Assembly: GCA_000827495.1 (NCBI GenBank)
Contig: KN817630.1
Coordinates: forward strand, 29,289-93,288
From: Hypholoma sublateritium FD-334 SS-4
Taxonomy: Eukaryota; Basidiomycota; Agaricomycetes; Agaricales; Strophariaceae
Length of the DNA stretch: 64,000 nt
Direction: 5' to 3'
Shown: in pieces, positions 59,209-64,000 of the stretch
Layout of the letters: the number at the start of each line of letters is the position of its first letter
Position numbering within the stretch: position 1 is the stretch's first letter
Made by a program: the position numbers and the translations under genes
Notes under the pieces: model-generated
Seen by the model: the letters and a program-made list of their open reading frames with translations, nothing else
What the model was told of the DNA's origin: nothing
Databases searched by the model: none

Positions 59209-61719
59209 TTAATTACCATCCCTTTTTTCGGATGCGATATTTGCAAAGATCTCTGTGCACTCTTGCCTATCCAAGTCTCTGATAGACCACCAAAATATAC
59301 ATCCCACTGTGAAGGCAAGAACGCCCATGACCCCGTAATTCCACACCAACAATGGATCCCCTGATAAAGCTAAACAAAATAGATATCACTGCGTTTGCGA
59401 TGGACATATGTGATATAGAGGAATCTGCTTACACACAAATGCCTCTCCCAGGGCGGATGATATTGCCGACATGAAAAAGAAAGCGGACATTACAAGCGAT
59501 CGCATGTTCTTGGGCGCCTTTGCGAACGCGTACTCGAGGCCCGTAATCGACGCGAAAATCTCGCTTATGGCGATAAGGACGTATCTATAAAATGCTTCAG
59601 ATGACTCTACTCGTGTTTCAGATGATTCATAGAACTCTTACGCTCCAGACTGAATCCACACGTTCAGGGGAGATACGTTCGGGGGCTCACAATCAGCTGC
59701 GTGTGTCCCGCATGGACTGGTCTAAAAAAAAGATGTATAAATCACAACCTGGCATTGAAGCAATGGAGAAGCACACCTTATAAATGTAATGTTGTACAAC
59801 TATCACGATATGATGCCAAATGAACATTGCAACGTACACGACGGTGGCGCACAAAAACTACTAACCGGCTGCCCAGGTCATAGCACAAGCGCCCGTCATA
59901 AAACCCGCCGTTATCTTTTTGAGGGCACTGAAGTTAACGCCGAAGCGACGGAGCGCAGGATAGAACTGTTTGACGCGTAATTCATTTAGGATTCCGACAC
60001 GCAAGGTGAAATGTAGACACATACCAAGATATCGAACAGAGGAATCAGGATTACCAGTGTAATTGGGTCCAAATTCGATAGAACATCGTTTGGAAACCCA
60101 TGAGTTGACATCTCGGCTGCCTGCGAGACCAGATTGTTATTCAGCTGGTTGTATGTAAGCCCTATGAAGGATTGCGTCAGCCTGTATCTCGTCTACTTCA
60201 GGATTACCATGCTTACAGTATATCGGATACCAGCAAAACACAGTGCATGCTTTGAGCCCTTGGCGCACTTCGTGCACCCATTGATCATCGAATGTCATCC
60301 ATTCAGGCTTGGTCTCCAGCGTCTGTTGACTGGGTTTTGCGTTCTCCCAAAAGCCTTCCGCAGTGAAGTTTCTGTACGTCTTCATCGGATTAACATTCCA
60401 CTTCCCACGGGCAGCATAGCGCCACAGGCGGAAGGCCTGCGCTAAAACAGAGCCAGTCGGCGGTGACTGGATGTATCTATTGCGCCCCACAATCAGGACG
60501 ATCGGACATAATAGAAAGACCACACTGGGGAGAGTAAACGACAAATAAAAGCCAACAAACTAGTGGGGATAATTGTCAGGCTCGGACATTAAACACGGGA
60601 AGCTGCTACACACCTTTTCAGAATATGTCATAGATATCTTCCCGGTCAGTGCCCCAAGGTTGATGAAAAGATAGAAATACTACGAAATAAATTTAATTGA
60701 ATACACCGCTAATGCTCGGAAAATCATACCATATAAATTCGGGTGAGGGTAACGGTGGGATCCACGATAACGCGTTCACCTCTGGCGGTTCTGGCGATGT
60801 AAGGTTTACGCTGCTGATACTGCTCTGCGACAAGAGGGGATATATTTGCTTTGAACAAACCGGTACCTGGGACGAGCAGTAAACATTGCGGGGATCAAGC
60901 CCCAGGAGACGAGTAACTACTTACCAAGACCCATGACAATAAGAGCAATAATGAAAGGAGCCATAGAATTCCCTTCATCAATGATCGCTGGAATGCCGGA
61001 GATGACGAGGAGCACATGTCCGAGAAAAGCTATTCCAACGGCAACGCAGATAGTCTTGTAGCGGCCCCAATGCGTATCTGCGATATAGGCGCCCAAGAGT
61101 GGTGTGACGTAACACCTTGGGGGAATCGAAAGATGACTTTCCAATGCGTATGAAGATAAGGTATGACGGCTTACCAGAATTGATAAAATGTTGTGAGTCC
61201 GGTTGAAGCTCGCTGTCCTTTCCCCAATGCTCCAGCCTGGCCATGGAGACCTCCTGCTCCGGTATGCGAGCCTCGGGGGAGTGGCCTTTGGATGAAGTTT
61301 GTCTAATCAAACGTGAAATTGGTACATGGTCAATGGCAAGGTAATCATCGCGAGGTATACTCACAAAAACTACATTGGTGCCATAGAACTACCGCGAAAA
61401 TGATGTCAAATAAAATTTGAACCTCGATGACCTTGATATAAATACCGAAAACCGTTCCGCGAGTTCAACTATCGCTATTACTGCGATACCTATGTTTGAA
61501 TGATGTGGCAAGTGGATGATAAAAACACTCACAGTAGGCACCCCAAGGAACAGCGTCCGGTACACGACGAAGACTACCTACTTCGTCCTCATTGGGGTAT
61601 TCCACGGAGTCGCCGCCGTCATCAAGTTCATGTTTATCGATCGAGTCTGACAAACTATGGCGCGAATAGGGTGGATTGTTTTCTGGGCTGTCGAAAATAG
61701 CTTCTTTGAAAGAAGTCAT
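59209..61719 (-). CDS. POT/PTR2-family proton-coupled peptide transporter
   Basis: Plasma-membrane proton-coupled oligopeptide transporter (POT, PTR2 type), about 600 residues. Starts MTSFKEAIFDSPENNPPYSR at 61719 with an acidic cytosolic tail ending RRVPDAVPWGAY. Tiny exons restore IVELAERFSFYG and TNVVF, then NFIQRPLPRGSHTGAGG, TGLTTFYQFW, signature 1 LLGAYIADTHWGRYKTI, PFIIALIVMGLG, signature 2 FYLFINLGALTGK, EKYVGFYLSFTLPSVVFLL, a cytosolic loop with WEDAKPS-like WENAKPSQQTLETKPEWMTF, LTYNQLNNNLVSQA, and SEIFASITGLEYAFAKAPKN. It ends IRDLDRQE...EKRDGN. Around ten or more introns, all frame-keeping. Family members carry di/tripeptides or nitrate; a role in exporting or importing a terpenoid-linked compound would be speculation from position. 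Confidence 0.85.
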
Positions 61720-62907
61720 ATCAAATAATCTTGAGTAGACGAAGATATTGGGTCTAGCAAATACACAGCGCCAAAGGGACAATCAAAAGCGGACAGGAAG
61801 TTTAGACCTGTGACGCGGCGTAAGTTGGGAGACTTCGTACAGATTTCTCGTCTCACCAAGCTTTTATTCTCATCAGGTCCCATTTCTCTCATGGCGCATC
61901 CTGGCGCCATTCCAGCAACACCAAGATAAGTCGAAAGAAGCCCAGTCTATTTTGGCTCTTGAATATTTGGATATTGAGCCGTCCTGTTGAGTCGCTGTTG
62001 AGGCATGAGGAGTCGTTAGGAGAGTCGAAAGACATCAGAGGGCTCTAATACCTTTCTCGTTTACTTACTCGCGAACCATTGGCAGAAAACAATTAGAAAC
62101 AGTTCGTTTCAAAGCAGATTTAAGCTTTGAATTCGAACACGCGGGGTCGCCGCATTGACCGGCAGTGACGGCACGGCGCTCCGGAAAATTGTAACACGTG
62201 TCGCGCCGTGCCATTCGAACTTCGTCAAGCCTCGCTAGGCCTCGCTCGACGCACTACGCTCAGCCTTGCTCTTGCCCTGATCTGCTCCAAATCTAGAATC
62301 TGAACCACAGTCTTCGCCTCCCCATCACCCTCACGGCAACCATGGGTCGTACAGTGCAGACTCAGAGAAGACAGAGAATTATCGGCGTTCTCTTTTTTTC
62401 GACCATCTTTGGACCATCTATCTTTGATCTATCTACGTGATGAGCCTGAGATATTCGAACGCCGGGAGAACTGGAAAACATAACTTCCTCGTCGATGCTG
62501 CCGAAACTTATCCATTCTGCGTCATCTTGGGGCAATAAACACTTATACTCTGCAAATTAGGTTCCCCCACGATCTCTCGACCCCATTGAATTGAATCACG
62601 GGCAACCGTCCAGCTTGCTGGAGCGTATCTCTGAATTTCCAATCGCTGGTTTCAGCGGGCTCCTATCTTTGGCACATGAAAGAAGCGAAAGTATGCTTCT
62701 CCATTGTCAGTAAACATATGTGTATGGCGTCCCATGACTGCTCTGTTTACTACTTGGGGCTAGCCACAGATTCCAGAGCCACTGCAATTCATTGCGAATT
62801 GAACGCTTCTAGTCTTCAAAATATATAAAGTGATAGACTCTAATGCCCTAGTTCCTTGCGCTTGTTTTCCGAATCTTTTGAAGGCGCGCCAGTGGAATCT
62901 TAACATC
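61720..62907. other. intergenic divergent promoter region
   Basis: About 1.2 kb between the transporter genes, which are transcribed away from each other. The centre (62.15-62.35 kb) is GC-rich with repeated gcctcgct words. No gene seen. Confidence 0.35.
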
Positions 62908-64000
62908 ATGGGGGTGCGTGACCATGTACCGCATCCTGTTATTCGTATACTCATCCTTGCTGCACAATATCAGTTCACGACTTACAATGCCAAAATCGCT
63001 TCAAATCCAGTGAGTAGGGATACAACAACTATATGTCCCGAAGACTAACGTATGTCCAAGTATGTAGTTGGGTCGTTCGCGTGCATTGGCGGTGGATTGT
63101 TTGGACTGGACATCTCGTCCATGTCTGGCGTCCTGAACGTAGGTTATCATAACTATAACGTCATGCGATGCAGTATGATTGATCTGACTTGATTAGAATG
63201 AGGCTTACCTGTCAACATTTGGTTTCGTATGCTCTTTTTTCCTCAGTCTGTCGACAACGCTGACGCATGAGGACCAGCCAAACCCCTCTGCGCAAGGCGC
63301 GATTGTCGCTGCAATGCCCGCTGGTTCCCTGATCGGCGCACTTGCCGTGACTCAACTCGCGGATAGGCTGGGACGGAAGAAGACGGTCATCTTAGCCGGC
63401 ATTATCTGGGTCATCGGTTCTATCCTCCAATGTGCTTCCGTCGTCCGTCCCTGTTCTCTATCAACATGATTTTTTTGCTGACTTTCGCATGTCAGAACCG
63501 CGGCATGCTCGTCGTTGGGCGTATCATATCTGGACTTTCCGTCGGCCTGGCCAGCGCCGTTGTCCCAATCTACCAAGCAGAAATCACGGCACCCGCCATC
63601 CGTGGCCGTATGGTTTCGCTCCAACAATGGTCCATCACATGGGGTATCTTGCTTCAATATTTTGTGCAATTTGGCTGCTCTTACATCAACGGCGTCGCGT
63701 CTTTCCGCATTCCATGGGGCCTCCAGATGATCCCGGCCATCATACTCAGCGCCGGGATGATGTTCTTCCCAGAAAGTCCCCGTTGGCTCTTTGATCACGG
63801 ATAGTAAGTCGTCCATTTTTCAGATCAGGTATCGTGCTGATGGAATATCTTACAGCGAAGAGGAAGCTCTTCAAGTTCTTGCTGACCTACACGGCGAGGG
63901 CAACGCAAAGAACGATCTCGTTGTCCTCGAATACGAGGAGATTAAGCAGCAGGTCTACTTTGAACGTACCGAGGGCGCAAAATCCTATCTCGATCTCCTA
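62908..64000 (+). CDS. MFS sugar transporter, 5' part (runs off right edge)
   Basis: Sugar-porter-family permease. Exon 1 starts MGVRDHVPHPVIRILILAAQ at 62908 and ends NAKIASNP; the intron to about 63063 leads into YVVGSFACIGGGLFGLDISS. Further introns at about 63139-63195, near 63440-63500 and at 63804-63855. Family motifs: MPAGSLIGALAVTQLADRLG plus RKK after TM2-3, GRIISGLSVGLASAVVPIYQ plus AEI in TM4-5, and FFPESPRWLFDHG at the end of TM6. The central loop EEEALQVLADLHGEGNAKND follows. The last base is still inside this loop. The C-terminal six helices are outside the window. It appears intact so far. Confidence 0.88.

Overview
The window looks like nuclear DNA of a wood- or litter-decay basidiomycete (Agaricomycetes). 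The evidence is: genes broken by many 45-75 nt introns with GTRNGY donors and CTGAC-type branch sites; a secreted class II (ligninolytic-family) haem peroxidase; a basidiomycete-type sesquiterpene synthase; DUF3602, DUF6593-like and DUF6589-like proteins; an AIG1-type GTPase; KRE6/SKN1 cell-wall glucan genes; and several low-complexity proteins of mushroom-forming fungi. All gene models were spliced by eye from donor/acceptor signals and frame. Family names come from motifs and memory, not from a search.

Layout, left to right. 1-4.4 kb: a divergent pair, a DUF6589-like gene (-, running off the left edge) and a RecQ-like helicase (+). The pair is sprinkled with isolated N bases and looks like a multicopy element. 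4.7-6.6 kb: class II peroxidase (-). 8.9-9.5 kb: a PIF/Harbinger-like MITE with a TTA target duplication. 11.4-13.5 kb: a KRE6/SKN1 paralogue that has the cytoplasmic tail and membrane anchor but no GH16 domain. 15.9-17.6 kb: unknown nuclear-looking protein. 18.4-19.4 kb: small AIG1-like GTPase. 19.7-21.8 kb: a second, different secreted peroxidase (-). 23.3-24.8 kb: decayed SRPK-like kinase. 25.4 kb: small Cys-rich secreted protein. 25.9-28.0 kb: DUF3602 protein and a PNPOx-like flavoprotein (both -). 28.5-30.5 kb: tandem aminoglycoside-phosphotransferase-like kinases, one broken and one intact. 31-39 kb: a degraded copy of a FAD monooxygenase facing an intact inverted copy at 36.6-38.3 kb, with two conserved unknown or DUF genes between. 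40.0-41.7 kb: a second RecQ-like gene and a DUF6589-like gene, both cut off tail to tail. 43.3 kb: third, dead copy of the kinase. 44.7-46.0 kb: MYND zinc-finger protein. 46.5-52.9 kb: a conserved proline-rich protein and a full KRE6/SKN1 (GH16) gene with a 1 kb intron. 54.7-61.7 kb: second intact FAD monooxygenase, sesquiterpene synthase and POT-family transporter, a plausible small terpenoid cluster. 62.9 kb to the right edge: MFS sugar transporter.

The recurring theme is local duplication followed by decay. The kinase family has three copies (one intact), the FAD monooxygenase three (two intact), KRE6 two (one without its catalytic domain), and RecQ and DUF6589 two each (the second of each truncated). 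The most unusual item is the repeated association of RecQ-like helicase and DUF6589-like genes, which may be an undescribed mobile or selfish unit. Housekeeping-type genes (KRE6/SKN1, PNPOx-like, DUF3602, the 33 kb and 46 kb conserved proteins) sit between these accessory stretches.
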